Source of the DNA: JAOAPG01 sp963791575
GTDB lineage: Bacteria > Acidobacteriota > Terriglobia > Terriglobales > Acidobacteriaceae
Length of the DNA stretch: 64,000 nucleotides
Reading direction: 5' to 3'
NCBI GenBank assembly: GCA_963791575.1
Contig: CAWBSY010000021.1
Span: 1-64,000, forward strand
A model generated the notes under the pieces. That model had not been told where the DNA came from. It was given only the letters and a program-made list of their open reading frames with translations, and did no database searches. The position numbers were made by a program, and so were the translations under genes. Positions 8,151-16,958 of this stretch are shown piece by piece (within the stretch, counting starts at the first letter, position 1; every line of letters starts with the position of its first letter).

Positions 8151-8921
8151 CTAGTCAAATATTTTCCCGGCTGAAAATCCACCATCCACGACGAGTCCGC
8201 TGCCATAAACAAATCTGGCTTCCTCCGAAGCCAGATAAAGAGCGGCATACGCGACATCCTCAGGAGAACCGAGAGTTCCGGATAACTGTCGCCGCTTTAA
8301 ATTGTCCGTCGCCTTTAGCATGTTGTCGGCATAGTGCTTGCGCAAATAACCTTCCACGAAAGGCGTATAGATTGTGCCGGGAACAAGCGAATTCACCCGA
8401 ATGCCGTAACGGCAATAGTCTGTCTGCATGGCTCGGGTCAATGCGTAGACAGCGCCTTTCGATGCAGTGTATGCCGCGCGCTGCGCCAGGCCCATTACTG
8501 CGGCAGCCGACGACATATTGATGATGCATCCGGATTTCTGCTCGATCATGATGGGCACCACATACTTGCAGGCCAGGTAAATGCCTTTCGTATTCACCGC
8601 CATCACCCGGTCCCACTCCGCTTCGGCGGTCTCATGAAGAGTGCCGACACACGATACGCCGGCGTTATTAAAGAGAATATCGATTCGCCCGAAACGCTCG
8701 ACGACGGTGCGGCTCATCGCTTCCATTTCGCCCGCACTGGAGACATCAGCGCTAAGAAAAAAGCAGGAGTCACCAAGTTCGGCGGCAACCCTCCTGCCAC
8801 CTTCCACGTCCCGATCAATGACCGCTATCCGCGCGCCCTCCGCGGCAAACATTCTGGCCGAGGCCTCACCAATTCCTGAGCCGCCGCCGGTTATGATTGC
8901 TGCTTTGCCTTGCAATCGCAT
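8151..8921 (-). CDS. SDR-family NAD(P)-dependent oxidoreductase
   Basis: A 256-residue classical short-chain dehydrogenase. Seen: the cofactor motif TGGGSGIG (residues 12-19), the NNAG motif in ILFNNAGVS, the active-site YTASK, and the C-terminal VVDGGFSAG. Acidic IDRD after beta-2 suggests NAD rather than NADP. Members of this group oxidise sugars or sugar acids (for example 2-keto-3-deoxy-fuconate or rhamnose dehydrogenases). A sugar-acid substrate is plausible because of the locus, but no residue proves it. The ribosome-binding site is GAGAGAGGTG just upstream of the ATG. It follows the TonB receptor on the same strand but is separated from it by a terminator (9022-9057), so it probably has its own promoter. 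Confidence 0.9.
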   Translation of the reverse strand: MRLQGKAAIITGGGSGIGEASARMFAAEGARIAVIDRDVEGGRRVAAELGDSCFFLSADVSSAGEMEAMSRTVVERFGRIDILFNNAGVSCVGTLHETAEAEWDRVMAVNTKGIYLACKYVVPIMIEQKSGCIINMSSAAAVMGLAQRAAYTASKGAVYALTRAMQTDYCRYGIRVNSLVPGTIYTPFVEGYLRKHYADNMLKATDNLKRRQLSGTLGSPEDVAYAALYLASEEARFVYGSGLVVDGGFSAGKIFD

Positions 8922-9021
8922 GGTTCACCTCTCTCTCACGAGATTCCACATTTCCCCGAAACGCGAATGGACTATCTGGAAGACAGAAATTGGCCGGGTC
9001 GGAGACAGCACGACGTAACCA

Positions 9022-9057
9022 TAAAAACTGCCTTGACCTTGATAGGCCAAGGCAGTA
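9022..9057 (-). terminator. Rho-independent terminator of the TonB receptor gene
   Basis: A perfect 9-bp inverted repeat (ACTGCCTTG at 9027-9035 and CAAGGCAGT at 9048-9056) with a 12-nt loop. On the minus strand it is followed by a run of T (A at 9023-9027 on the plus strand). It lies about 40 bp after the stop of the receptor gene, so it should end that transcript before the SDR gene. Confidence 0.8.
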
Positions 9058-9093
9058 CGGGGACAGCTTACAAAACTTCTACTCGTGATGCTC

Positions 9094-12000
9094 CTAGAAG
9101 CTGAACCGTAGCATCAATTGGACCACTCTGGGATCGCTTGCAGTTTGGCTCTTCCCGAAATTTGGAGAGGAGAGTATGGCAACCGGATTCGCGAAAACCG
9201 GATGGTTCAATATATTGAAAAGCTCTCCACGAAAATCAACCGCAAACTTCTCACTGGTGTACAGCTTTTTGGCAAACGCCCAATTCATCGTGAAGTTATA
9301 GGGCATGTTGATTGAGTTGTTCGGCTCGTACCCAAGTTTCAGTCCGGTCCGCGGATCAACCAGCGTTGGAACCGACCACGCCGCTGGATTCAGGAATCCG
9401 TGTCCGGGTTCGGCATTCAGGTAAGGCGACACGCCCGCCACCCGGTTCGGCCGCTGTTCAAACGTCCCATCCCCGGCGTCTAGACCAGTAAATACAATGA
9501 ATGGCAAGCCGCTCGATACCTTGAGAATTCCGGAAGTGCTCCATCCGCCCAGAACTCCGCGAACCAATCCATTGGAACCGGAGAGTCGCGGCAACATATA
9601 GGTGAGGTCCTGCGTGAATTGATGCCGCATATCAAACGGCATGTTGTCCTTATTCAAGTTTCTGTTGGTGTAGGTCTGTACTTGCTCGTGCCCACCTCCA
9701 ACCGCCGCGCTCACTTCGAACAGACCAGTTTCTAGTCCAGTGGCATGAGACCAGGTGTAGTAAGTGTCTGAGGCGAGATTGGCGGACAGACGGTGCCTCA
9801 AACTTACCTGCAATGAGTGGTACCAGGCAGTATCCACACTTTGAATGTAGGCGACGCTGCCGAAGCTGGGATTGGCAGTCGTTCCCGTCAGTGGGTTAAT
9901 CACGTTCGGCAGAGTTTCGCCAGGCAGATGTACCTGATGATTTCCCACATAAGCGATTTGCAGACTAGTCGCCTGCCCTAATTGTTGTTGCGCCGTCAGA
10001 TTCCATTGTTCCGTATAGAGGTCTTTGGAATTTGGATCCATAACATGCCGGCCTGGTGAGTGGGCTGCAAACGTCGCTAACGCCGGCGGGAAAGGATAGG
10101 CCAACCCTGGAAGTTGAAGGCTGGAGACTGAGAATGATCCCACTTTGTTGTACTCGAAGATATCTCCTGCTTGCCCGGTCGCACGTTCTCCGTAGTAGAT
10201 CCCAATTCCGCCACGAAGAACGAATGGGGTCTTTTCAAGCGGTTGCCAGGAAAACCCAAAGCGAGGCGAGAAATCATGATTGTTCGAATTGTAAAGAGGC
10301 ACCCCATGTCCGCGGAACGGGCTGAATGGACCGTCTTGCACGTTAACGGCGTTCCCGGTTGAGTCAACCATTACGCCAAAATTGTCATAACGCAGCCCAA
10401 GGTTGATGGTCAGGCGAGGAGCTACCCGGTAATCCTCCTGGACAAAAGCGGCCCATTGTCCGTTGTGAATGTGCTCCTCCGGCTCATGTCCGCTAAAGCC
10501 CAAACCATCGCTGACAGTCGCGGGTGTGTCGGCTGCGAAAGAAGCCAGGTCTGGGAAGGTGAGAACGGCCACGCTGACTTGGTTGAGTCCGGATACCCAG
10601 TAGGTATAGTCACCGCCAAAACTCAAGGTGCTTTTTCCATTGACCCAGGTTGCTTTATCGTCGACTTCGCCTTCCGTGACACCCCAGTGTTTTTTGTTTC
10701 CGCCTCCGGAAACAATGACGCCGGGAATCGTAATATCGGGAATATTGAAGATTGAGGGATCGCCTCTGAGGCGCGTTTCCCGGTACCGGTTCATCCCCAA
10801 CTTGAAGTCATTGAGAAACGAAGTTGAAAATGTGTGGTCCCAATCGAACGCCGCAGTTTGATGTCGTGAAGGTTGCAAAAAGCCATAGCCGGGAAAAATG
10901 CTCAGACCATTGGCAGTGGTGCCGCCTTGAACCGACTGCGCCCCACTTACAACACCGTCGTTCATTACGTAACGAATAAAGACTCGATCTTTTTCTGAAA
11001 AGTTGTAGTCAATGCGTCCGGTGGCCAGATCCTGGCGCGTATTGGTCTGGACCGTGTGTTGATAATTGCCGAGATTCGGATCTCCGGCAATCGCGGAAGT
11101 CGGAAGCGGTGTGGCGTTCAAGAATGGTGCAAGACGCGGGTCGACCGTGGCCCGGAAGGAAGCAGTTGGAACAACGGCAAACCCAGGATACGGAAAGTGA
11201 ATCCGCTGTCCTTCATAGCTCAACATGAAGAACGCCTTGTTCTTTTTAATAGGTCCGGAGATCATTCCTCCGAAATCATTCAGTTTCAGACTCCCCTTTC
11301 CTGTGCTGGTTGCAAAATACGGAGTTGCATCCATGGCACCGTTTCGGAAGAAGTCATAAAAATCGTAATGAAGCTGGTTGGTTCCGGTCTTGGTGATCAC
11401 ATTTACGTATCCGCTCGAGCCTTTTGAATCAGCCGAGTAGTTTTCGGTTTGGATGTCGAACTCCTGGACGGAGTCCATGCTCGTCATATTCAGGTTGAAG
11501 TTGAGCGAGCCAAAGTAGAAACCGGTGTCGGTGCCAATACTGTTGTCGATACCGTCCAGTCGCAAGCTGGAGCCGCCTTGATTCTGCCCGTTGATGGTGA
11601 AGCCCAGAGACGATCCGCTCGAAGCTTGTTGGGCGATCGATACCGAAGGCCCCAATAGCACCAATTCCGAGGGACTTCGGCCCTGGAGTGGCATGTTTTC
11701 AATTTGGGTCTGCGAAACCTGGGATTTGACTGCGCTGTCCTGGGTTTGTAACAGCTGTCCCTCAGCCGTAACTTGGACCGTTTCCGAAACGGTTCCCGGC
11801 GACAGACTAACGTTCACCTCAAGCTGTTGCGTACTACTAAGGTTGAGGGGCCCTTGTTTTACGGTACGAAAGCCCGTATTGCTGATTTCAAGAGAATACG
11901 TACCCGCAAACAACTCGCGAATACTGAAAAGTCCATCAGCGCCGGTGACAGCGGTGGACTTAATGCCGGTGTCCTGGTTGGTAGCTTCGACCCTCGCGCC

Positions 12001-12138
12001 GTGAACCACGGCTCCGGATTGGTCATGCACTGTCCCGACAATGGCGCCAGTTGTAACCTGAGCGGACAGGCTTGCCGCCAGTAATAACAACCCTAGACAA
12101 CACTCCAATAATCTTCGTATAGCCACGTTTTTTGCCAT
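9094..12138 (-). CDS. TonB-dependent receptor, Oar-like, with carboxypeptidase-regulatory-like domain
   Basis: A 1014-residue outer-membrane receptor that would import a large substrate using TonB/ExbBD energy. A signal peptide (residues 1-27, ending SLSAQ) is followed by a carboxypeptidase-regulatory-like beta domain (about 29-110, GAIVGTVHDQSGAVVHGARV), a plug domain (about 120-230), and a long beta-barrel ending in the aromatic LMLRFSF. The size and domain order are those of the Oar-like receptors expanded in Acidobacteriota. No SusD-like lipoprotein is nearby, which is normal for that phylum. I chose ATG 12138 because AGGAGAG lies 8 nt upstream and the signal peptide begins there; an upstream in-frame start at 12195 would add 19 polar residues. 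It has its own promoter (12241-12269) and terminator (9022-9057). The substrate is presumably the glycan handled by the locus. Confidence 0.93.
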   Translation of the reverse strand: MAKNVAIRRLLECCLGLLLLAASLSAQVTTGAIVGTVHDQSGAVVHGARVEATNQDTGIKSTAVTGADGLFSIRELFAGTYSLEISNTGFRTVKQGPLNLSSTQQLEVNVSLSPGTVSETVQVTAEGQLLQTQDSAVKSQVSQTQIENMPLQGRSPSELVLLGPSVSIAQQASSGSSLGFTINGQNQGGSSLRLDGIDNSIGTDTGFYFGSLNFNLNMTSMDSVQEFDIQTENYSADSKGSSGYVNVITKTGTNQLHYDFYDFFRNGAMDATPYFATSTGKGSLKLNDFGGMISGPIKKNKAFFMLSYEGQRIHFPYPGFAVVPTASFRATVDPRLAPFLNATPLPTSAIAGDPNLGNYQHTVQTNTRQDLATGRIDYNFSEKDRVFIRYVMNDGVVSGAQSVQGGTTANGLSIFPGYGFLQPSRHQTAAFDWDHTFSTSFLNDFKLGMNRYRETRLRGDPSIFNIPDITIPGVIVSGGGNKKHWGVTEGEVDDKATWVNGKSTLSFGGDYTYWVSGLNQVSVAVLTFPDLASFAADTPATVSDGLGFSGHEPEEHIHNGQWAAFVQEDYRVAPRLTINLGLRYDNFGVMVDSTGNAVNVQDGPFSPFRGHGVPLYNSNNHDFSPRFGFSWQPLEKTPFVLRGGIGIYYGERATGQAGDIFEYNKVGSFSVSSLQLPGLAYPFPPALATFAAHSPGRHVMDPNSKDLYTEQWNLTAQQQLGQATSLQIAYVGNHQVHLPGETLPNVINPLTGTTANPSFGSVAYIQSVDTAWYHSLQVSLRHRLSANLASDTYYTWSHATGLETGLFEVSAAVGGGHEQVQTYTNRNLNKDNMPFDMRHQFTQDLTYMLPRLSGSNGLVRGVLGGWSTSGILKVSSGLPFIVFTGLDAGDGTFEQRPNRVAGVSPYLNAEPGHGFLNPAAWSVPTLVDPRTGLKLGYEPNNSINMPYNFTMNWAFAKKLYTSEKFAVDFRGELFNILNHPVFANPVAILSSPNFGKSQTASDPRVVQLMLRFSF

Positions 12139-12240
12139 GTCGAGTTCTCTCCTATAACCGGGGGGCCTTTGATGAATTGGTTGGTGTAGCACCAAATTTC
12201 AGCATCTGTGCCAGAAAAACACCCTGGCTCAGACGCGAAC

Positions 12241-12269
12241 AACTTACGAGTTCCCCAATGGATTGTCAA
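12241..12269 (-). promoter_or_regulatory. Promoter of the TonB receptor gene
   Basis: Read on the minus strand: TTGACA (12264-12269), a 17-bp spacer, then TAAGTT (12241-12246). The -35 box is a perfect consensus match; the -10 box matches at three of six positions. Transcription would begin about 95 nt before the ATG. Confidence 0.55.
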
Positions 12270-12328
12270 GGATTTTATTTAATTAAATAGTAAATACATT
12301 TTAGAACCTCGAATTAACTCATATTTAC

Positions 12329-12340
12329 TTCATTGATAAA
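12329..12340. promoter_or_regulatory. Candidate shared operator (TTYA-N4-TRAA), receptor promoter
   Basis: TTCATTGATAAA: an inverted repeat TTCA-N4-TAAA with one mismatch to perfect symmetry. It begins after exactly 59 bp of sequence upstream of the -35 box at 12264-12269, the same offset as in three other promoters of this window. A shorter related block, TTTATTTAATTA, sits 4 bp upstream of the -35 (12274-12285). Regulator unknown. Confidence 0.5.
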
Positions 12341-12485
12341 TTAATGTGGGCTAGCAATACTCTAGCTAACCAGCCGGTCAGCGGTGCAAATAGCCTTTGA
12401 AGAACCCAGGTTCTGAGTCCAGGGCATCTTTATTGCGGGGTGGGATTGGTGACAAAAGGCGACTCGGAGCTGGGGACGAGCAAGC

Positions 12486-13388
12486 TTAGAGCTTCTGGAA
12501 TGCGGAAAACCGGTTTTCCGCCTGGCCTGCGACATCGGTTTCAATTGCGTAGAGTCCGCCAGCCAGCCGGTGACTTTGCTGGCCTTCGCTGGCGGCGGTG
12601 GTGACATATAAGGTTTCCAGGCTGGCACCGCCAAAAGTGCAAGTCGTGATATTCGTCACCGGCATTTCCACGATGCGGTCGATATTTCCATCGGGGGCCA
12701 CGCGCACGATACATCCACCATAGAAGCGGCAATTCCAGAGGTAGCCTTCGGAATCAACCGCGGAGCCATCCGGCAAGCCGCGCGCAAAATCTTTCAGAAA
12801 GGGCTTTTCACCCGTAATGTTTCCGGTGTCGGGATCATAGTCATACGACCAGATCGTATTCTCCAGAGTGTCCCCGAAATAAAAATGTCGCCGGTCGGGA
12901 CTCCAGGCCAAGGTGTTGGAGATGCCGAGATTCCGGCGGAAGACGGTCGTTCGGCGGTCGGGATCCACCCGATAGAGAATTCCATCCTTGCCGCCGGCCT
13001 CTCCGTTTGAGCCATCGGCGTTAACGTTGTTGCGCATCGAGCCAATCCAAAGCGAGCCACGGGGATCGGCACGGCCGTCATTCAAGCGAACTTTCGGCCA
13101 ACCTTCGAGATGAAACTTGTGCTCGTGCCGCGCGTCGGTAGCCGGCTCCCATAAGATCACGCCCGAGCCCAGGACAACGGCGAGCACATCATCGCGATCT
13201 GTCAGGATAACTGCGGTCACAGGTTCATCGAAAAACCACGTCCGGACGCACTGGTCGGCGAGAGTGAAGCGATGAATCAGAAATCGATTGATGTCAGTCC
13301 AGTACACCGCCAAGTGGGCGGCGTGCCAGACCGCACCTTCCCCGCAGCGATCACCGGTGGGAGCAACGCAAATAGGTTGGGAGGTCAT
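12486..13388 (-). CDS. SMP-30/gluconolactonase family sugar lactonase
   Basis: A 300-residue six-bladed propeller enzyme of the SMP-30/gluconolactonase/LRE family, which opens aldono-lactones with a bound divalent metal. Recognisable: GEGAVWHAAHLAVYWTDI at the N-terminus (metal-ligand Glu of blade 1), ISNTLAWSPDRRHFYFGDT in the middle (ligand Asn), and GLPDGSAVDSEGYLWNCRFY (ligand Asp region). Its start is ambiguous: ATG 13388 sits just after the stop of uxuA and gives the usual family N-terminus, while ATG 13418 would add 10 residues overlapping uxuA. It is the last gene of the 19707-12486 operon, following mannonate dehydratase, and would feed it or a parallel oxidative route with open-chain acid. 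Confidence 0.88.
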   Translation of the reverse strand: MTSQPICVAPTGDRCGEGAVWHAAHLAVYWTDINRFLIHRFTLADQCVRTWFFDEPVTAVILTDRDDVLAVVLGSGVILWEPATDARHEHKFHLEGWPKVRLNDGRADPRGSLWIGSMRNNVNADGSNGEAGGKDGILYRVDPDRRTTVFRRNLGISNTLAWSPDRRHFYFGDTLENTIWSYDYDPDTGNITGEKPFLKDFARGLPDGSAVDSEGYLWNCRFYGGCIVRVAPDGNIDRIVEMPVTNITTCTFGGASLETLYVTTAASEGQQSHRLAGGLYAIETDVAGQAENRFSAFQKL

Positions 13389-13392
13389 CTTT

Positions 13393-14583
13393 TTAGTTTC
13401 CAAGTTTCGGAATTGCATATTTCAGGCCGTGCACTACCCCGCGAAGTTCAGCGAGTCCCTTGAGACGTCCCACCAGCGAGTACCCGGGATTTATTTTTTT
13501 GTCGATATCGTCCGCCAGCAAGTGGCCATGGTCGGGGCGCATGGGAATCTCATGATCTTCTCTTCCTGCAGTTCGCCGTCGCTTTTCTTCCTCCAGCAGG
13601 GATCGAATGACGCCCACCACGTCCGAAGTACCTTCGAGGTGCGCAGCTTCGTGGAACGAACCATCATTCTCGCGGGTCACCTGGCGAAGATGGACGAAGT
13701 GAATCCGCGAAGCAAATTCGTGGATCATGGCGAGCAAATCGTTATCGGCCCGCGCTCCGTAGGATCCAACGCAGAATGTCAGACCATTCGTGGCGGTATC
13801 GCATCCGTCGAGAATCGCACGTGCGTCGTCCCTCGTGGAAACCACGCGAGGAAGACCAAAAAGCGACCAGGGCGGATCGTCGGGATGAATTGCCAGACGA
13901 ATACCGGATTCCTCAGCAACTGGGACCGCTTCCTTTAAGAAGGCAATCAGGTTGGCGCGGAGATCGGCGGGAGTGATCCCTTCGTATTCCGTCAACAGGG
14001 CCCGAATGGTTTCGCGGTTGTAGGAAGCCTCGGCGCCCGGCAAACCTGCAATGATTGTTTGTTCCAGATTTGTCCGGCGCTCCTCCGACATCGCATTAAA
14101 CCGGGCTTGCGCAGAAGCAATTCGTTCGGCGGGGAACTCAGCTTCGGCGTTCTTGCGCCGCAGAATAAAAAGATCATAAGCGGCGAAATCGATCGCGTCG
14201 AAACGCAACGCATATGCGGTGCTGGGCAGACGCCATCGCAGATCGGTCCGTGTCCAATCGACGACGGGCATGAAGTTATAGCAGACGATTTTGACGCCGC
14301 CTTTGCCGACTGCCCGTAGTGAAGCTTTCCAGGCATCGATGTATTGCCGGTAGGGCCCGGATCGCAGCTTGATGGAGTTGTGTATGGGAATGCTCTCCAC
14401 TACCGACCACGCCAACCCGGCGGCTTCAATCTCCGCCTTGCGTCCAAGCACTTGATCCAACGGCCACGCTTCCCCGCGATAGAGGTTGTGCAGAGCGGTG
14501 ACAATGCCCGTAGCCCCCGCTTGTTTCACGTAGTCCAGCGAGACTGGATCTTGCGGCCCAAACCAGCGCCAGGTTTCTTTCAT
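13393..14583 (-). CDS. uxuA: Mannonate dehydratase
   Basis: D-mannonate dehydratase (EC 4.2.1.8), a TIM-barrel metalloenzyme converting D-mannonate to 2-keto-3-deoxy-D-gluconate in the glucuronate pathway. At 396 residues it has the usual UxuA length. It opens with METWRWFG-like MKETWRWFGPQDPVSL and contains WSVVESIPIHNSIKLR, LAIHPDDPPWSLFGLPR, the ligand Cys in CVGSYGAR, the ligand His in IHFVHLRQ, and RPDHGHLL near the C-terminus. It lies second to last in a six-gene operon with the SMP-30 lactonase downstream and a secreted MBL-fold enzyme upstream. Of the sugar-acid genes here this has the most secure substrate, and it indicates that the glycan yields glucuronic acid or a product funnelled to mannonate. 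No uxaC or uxuB-like partner with clear identity is in the window, although several SDRs could reduce fructuronate. Confidence 0.95.
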   Translation of the reverse strand: MKETWRWFGPQDPVSLDYVKQAGATGIVTALHNLYRGEAWPLDQVLGRKAEIEAAGLAWSVVESIPIHNSIKLRSGPYRQYIDAWKASLRAVGKGGVKIVCYNFMPVVDWTRTDLRWRLPSTAYALRFDAIDFAAYDLFILRRKNAEAEFPAERIASAQARFNAMSEERRTNLEQTIIAGLPGAEASYNRETIRALLTEYEGITPADLRANLIAFLKEAVPVAEESGIRLAIHPDDPPWSLFGLPRVVSTRDDARAILDGCDTATNGLTFCVGSYGARADNDLLAMIHEFASRIHFVHLRQVTRENDGSFHEAAHLEGTSDVVGVIRSLLEEEKRRRTAGREDHEIPMRPDHGHLLADDIDKKINPGYSLVGRLKGLAELRGVVHGLKYAIPKLGN

Positions 14584-14611
14584 AAGCCGACTATTCCCGC
14601 ACTTCGAATGT

Positions 14612-15640
14612 TTATTTTGTGTACGTCTTGGTTTTATTGTTTCTGGAATTCACGATCGTAAAATTCCCATCTGGCTGTGCCGACACTTTTATGTAATTGC
14701 CATTGTCCGGATCTTCCGTCGGATTGGCAATAAACTCTTCCGCAACATTGTGGTCTTTGCCGCCTTCCACCGAATAGTGCAACTGCCAGAAGTCTTGCAA
14801 GCCGGGAGAGTCATGAACAATCTGCCAGGCAACCGGCGTGCCACCTTCACGAGCACCATTGTCCAGGATCGCGGCCCGCGGATGCAGCGCCCACACCATT
14901 CCTTTGGAATTCGACTCCGAGAAGCCATGATGCGACACTAGAAAAAGATCGACGGACCCAACCAGGTTTCGGGGGCAAAATATTTCCAACTCTTTCTTCC
15001 GGGTTAGATCTCCAAGATCGATAAAGCGAAAATTCTTGTAGGTGATCAGCGTGCCCAATGAACGCGCATTTTCGCCAGCATCGTTAGCCGGTTCAGGATC
15101 GGCCCCGCAATTCGAATTTGCGTCACCGGCCCCGGGTAGAGGCGACGTAATGTGCTCGCCGGCGGAACTCAGCACCTGCACGGTAATTCCCTTTATCGGG
15201 ATGGTGTCTCCGGGCTTCACGATCATGCGATGAGAGTTCCCTACCACTTTGAGATAAGCGGCAAAATCTTCGCGCGGCTCTTTGACGTCCTGCATATTGG
15301 GACCGTGATCAACGAATGTTCCGATCTTCATTCGCTCCGCGAGTTGCGGCACGCCTCCCACATGATCGCGATGGTAGTGCGTAATCAGCACATAATCGAG
15401 CTTTTTGACTCCGGCTACTTTCGCCGCTGCCACAATGCGATCGGCATCCCGGCCATTGAAGCCGGGCCAACCGGTATCAATCAGAAGCGATTGCCCAGAG
15501 GGACTGACGATCAGCGTGGCCTGGCCGCCTTCAACATCGATGGCATAGATTTGCAATGCCTTGGATTTGGCGACGGCTTGCCCCAAAAACAAACTTATGA
15601 AAACACTGACAATCCAGATACGCAGCGTGAGTCTAATCAT
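14612..15640 (-). CDS. Exported MBL-fold metallohydrolase (ComEC-like beta-lactamase domain)
   Basis: A 342-residue exported protein. A signal peptide (residues 1-24, WIVSVFISLFLGQAVA) is followed by a metallo-beta-lactamase fold with the zinc-binding motif THYHRDH (His88, His90, Asp92, His93), a downstream FIDLGDLT motif and LVSHHG. The overall pattern resembles the soluble ComEC/Rec2-like MBL domain proteins, many of which are called hydrolases of unknown substrate. The start at 15640 is chosen because it begins the signal peptide; a start at 15700 would overlap the MFS gene and precede the signal. In the operon it sits between an MFS transporter and uxuA, so hydrolysis of a periplasmic ester or lactone is conceivable, but substrate assignment is not possible from sequence. 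Confidence 0.83.
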   Translation of the reverse strand: MIRLTLRIWIVSVFISLFLGQAVAKSKALQIYAIDVEGGQATLIVSPSGQSLLIDTGWPGFNGRDADRIVAAAKVAGVKKLDYVLITHYHRDHVGGVPQLAERMKIGTFVDHGPNMQDVKEPREDFAAYLKVVGNSHRMIVKPGDTIPIKGITVQVLSSAGEHITSPLPGAGDANSNCGADPEPANDAGENARSLGTLITYKNFRFIDLGDLTRKKELEIFCPRNLVGSVDLFLVSHHGFSESNSKGMVWALHPRAAILDNGAREGGTPVAWQIVHDSPGLQDFWQLHYSVEGGKDHNVAEEFIANPTEDPDNGNYIKVSAQPDGNFTIVNSRNNKTKTYTK

Positions 15641-15686
15641 TGAAGTTCCTCGAAATAAAAATTGATTTATGAAATGCACGAAAGCA

Positions 15687-16928
15687 TTAAACCGTTCCAT
15701 AAAGACGCCTTTCGCGAAGATATCGAATCAAGCCCGTTGCGCTTAGTAGTCCGCCAAAAAGAGGAGCGCAGAGAATTCCCCGCTCGATCCCGAAGTCGGT
15801 ACCCAGAACGCCGATAATGTATGGCCCCAAGGCAGCTCCCATATTCCCTAGTCCGGCGAAAAGCGAAAAAGCCGTTCCGAGACGGTCCGACAACCGGCAT
15901 CCCAGGTAAGAATTCAGCGAAGGGCCGACCGCCGAAATGAAGCCGCCTCCCAACACGAACATGGTGATTCCAACCGCATAGTTTGGCGCAAGAATCGTAG
16001 CTGTGAATGCCATGGTTTCGGCCGCCGAGCACATCGCGATGACCTTCAACTCCGGGATTTTCCAGCGCGCCGTGATCCAACCAAAAATCAGGCGTCCTGC
16101 CAGAATGCCCGCGCCTTCGGCGCTGAGCAAATATGCTGCATGCGCGGGATCGACGTGGAGACGCCGGATATAAAGTTGACCGACAAATGCCACCATCCCC
16201 GCTTGCGCCAGCCCATGACAAAAGCACAACAACACCGCCGTATGAAAAGCTGAATCGCGAAGAATCTCTTTGGTATGGACGGCATTCTTTTTCAGCGCTT
16301 CGGCGGTGGGAGGACCATCTCCCATGCTTCTCGCGGGAACACAAAGTGCCCAGATCACCAGGATGCCGAGCACGGTGGCGCCGGCAAAGTAACCGGAGCG
16401 CCAGGTCAAATGCCATCGTGCAGCATGCATGATCCACAAACCCAGAATTGCCGGACCGAGCATCGTTCCGCTGGCATCGCTCAAACCGGCGAGCAGAAAA
16501 ACGCTCTGTCGCCTTTCCTGAAAATGCGCGCTGATGGTTGACCCGACAACCACCACCAGACAGACAATCGCCAGGCCGAGCAAGCCAGCGCAGACCAGGA
16601 TCAAATTCACTCCGCGCGCGCCGCCGATCAAAAGCAGACTGCCTCCGGCAACGGCGAGAGCGGCAACTGCGGTTCGCTTCAGTCCGAGTAAAGCAAGCAA
16701 CGGCCCGCCCACCACGCCGATCAACACACTACTGAGGTAGAAAAGAAATTCTGCCTGCCCCAGATTCTTCAGCGTTGCGCCTAGTTCGTGCCGCAAAATG
16801 GGAAAAGTGGTGGGAAGAAAATTACGAACTCCTCCGTATCCCAAACCAACGGCAATTACAAACCAAAAAATCGGGTCCTTCCAAATTGGCTCAGCCGCAC
16901 CTGGGGACACCTCGGTATTAGCCGCCAT
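15687..16928 (-). CDS. MFS transporter, paralogue of the one at 50117
   Basis: A 413-residue inner-membrane major facilitator with about 12 hydrophobic segments. Its N-terminus (EPIWKDPIFWFVIAVGLGYG) is nearly the same as that of the carrier at 50117-51373 (EPIWKDPVFWFVIALGVGYG), and similarity continues through FLPTTFPI/FLPASFPI and the end, GILCAPLFGGLLSATGL versus GILCAPLFTTLLSATAL. So the two arose by duplication and probably carry related organic acids or oligosaccharides. It lies between the class III aminotransferase and the exported MBL enzyme, in the same operon. Substrate unknown; a sugar-acid or small glycoside is the natural guess from context. Confidence 0.88.
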   Translation of the reverse strand: MAANTEVSPGAAEPIWKDPIFWFVIAVGLGYGGVRNFLPTTFPILRHELGATLKNLGQAEFLFYLSSVLIGVVGGPLLALLGLKRTAVAALAVAGGSLLLIGGARGVNLILVCAGLLGLAIVCLVVVVGSTISAHFQERRQSVFLLAGLSDASGTMLGPAILGLWIMHAARWHLTWRSGYFAGATVLGILVIWALCVPARSMGDGPPTAEALKKNAVHTKEILRDSAFHTAVLLCFCHGLAQAGMVAFVGQLYIRRLHVDPAHAAYLLSAEGAGILAGRLIFGWITARWKIPELKVIAMCSAAETMAFTATILAPNYAVGITMFVLGGGFISAVGPSLNSYLGCRLSDRLGTAFSLFAGLGNMGAALGPYIIGVLGTDFGIERGILCAPLFGGLLSATGLIRYLRERRLYGTV

Positions 16929-16958
16929 AAGTTTTCCCCAGTTTTCGGTAGCGATCAG

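Larger units (their letters stand above)
12139..12485 (-). promoter_or_regulatory. Regulatory region of the TonB receptor gene
   Basis: No gene is seen in this 347-bp gap. The transcribed leader holds a small hairpin, TTGGTG-tag-CACCAA (12181-12195 on the plus strand), between the promoter and the ribosome-binding site. Upstream of the promoter the DNA is very AT-rich and carries a palindromic TTTAATTAAA (12278-12287) and the candidate distal operator (12329-12340). Confidence 0.5.

Noticed and set aside
12329..12340. FNR or CRP binding site
   Set aside because: The repeats fit TTYA-N4-TRAA; the FNR core TTGAT-N4-ATCAA and CRP TGTGA-N6-TCACA do not match, so I name no regulator.
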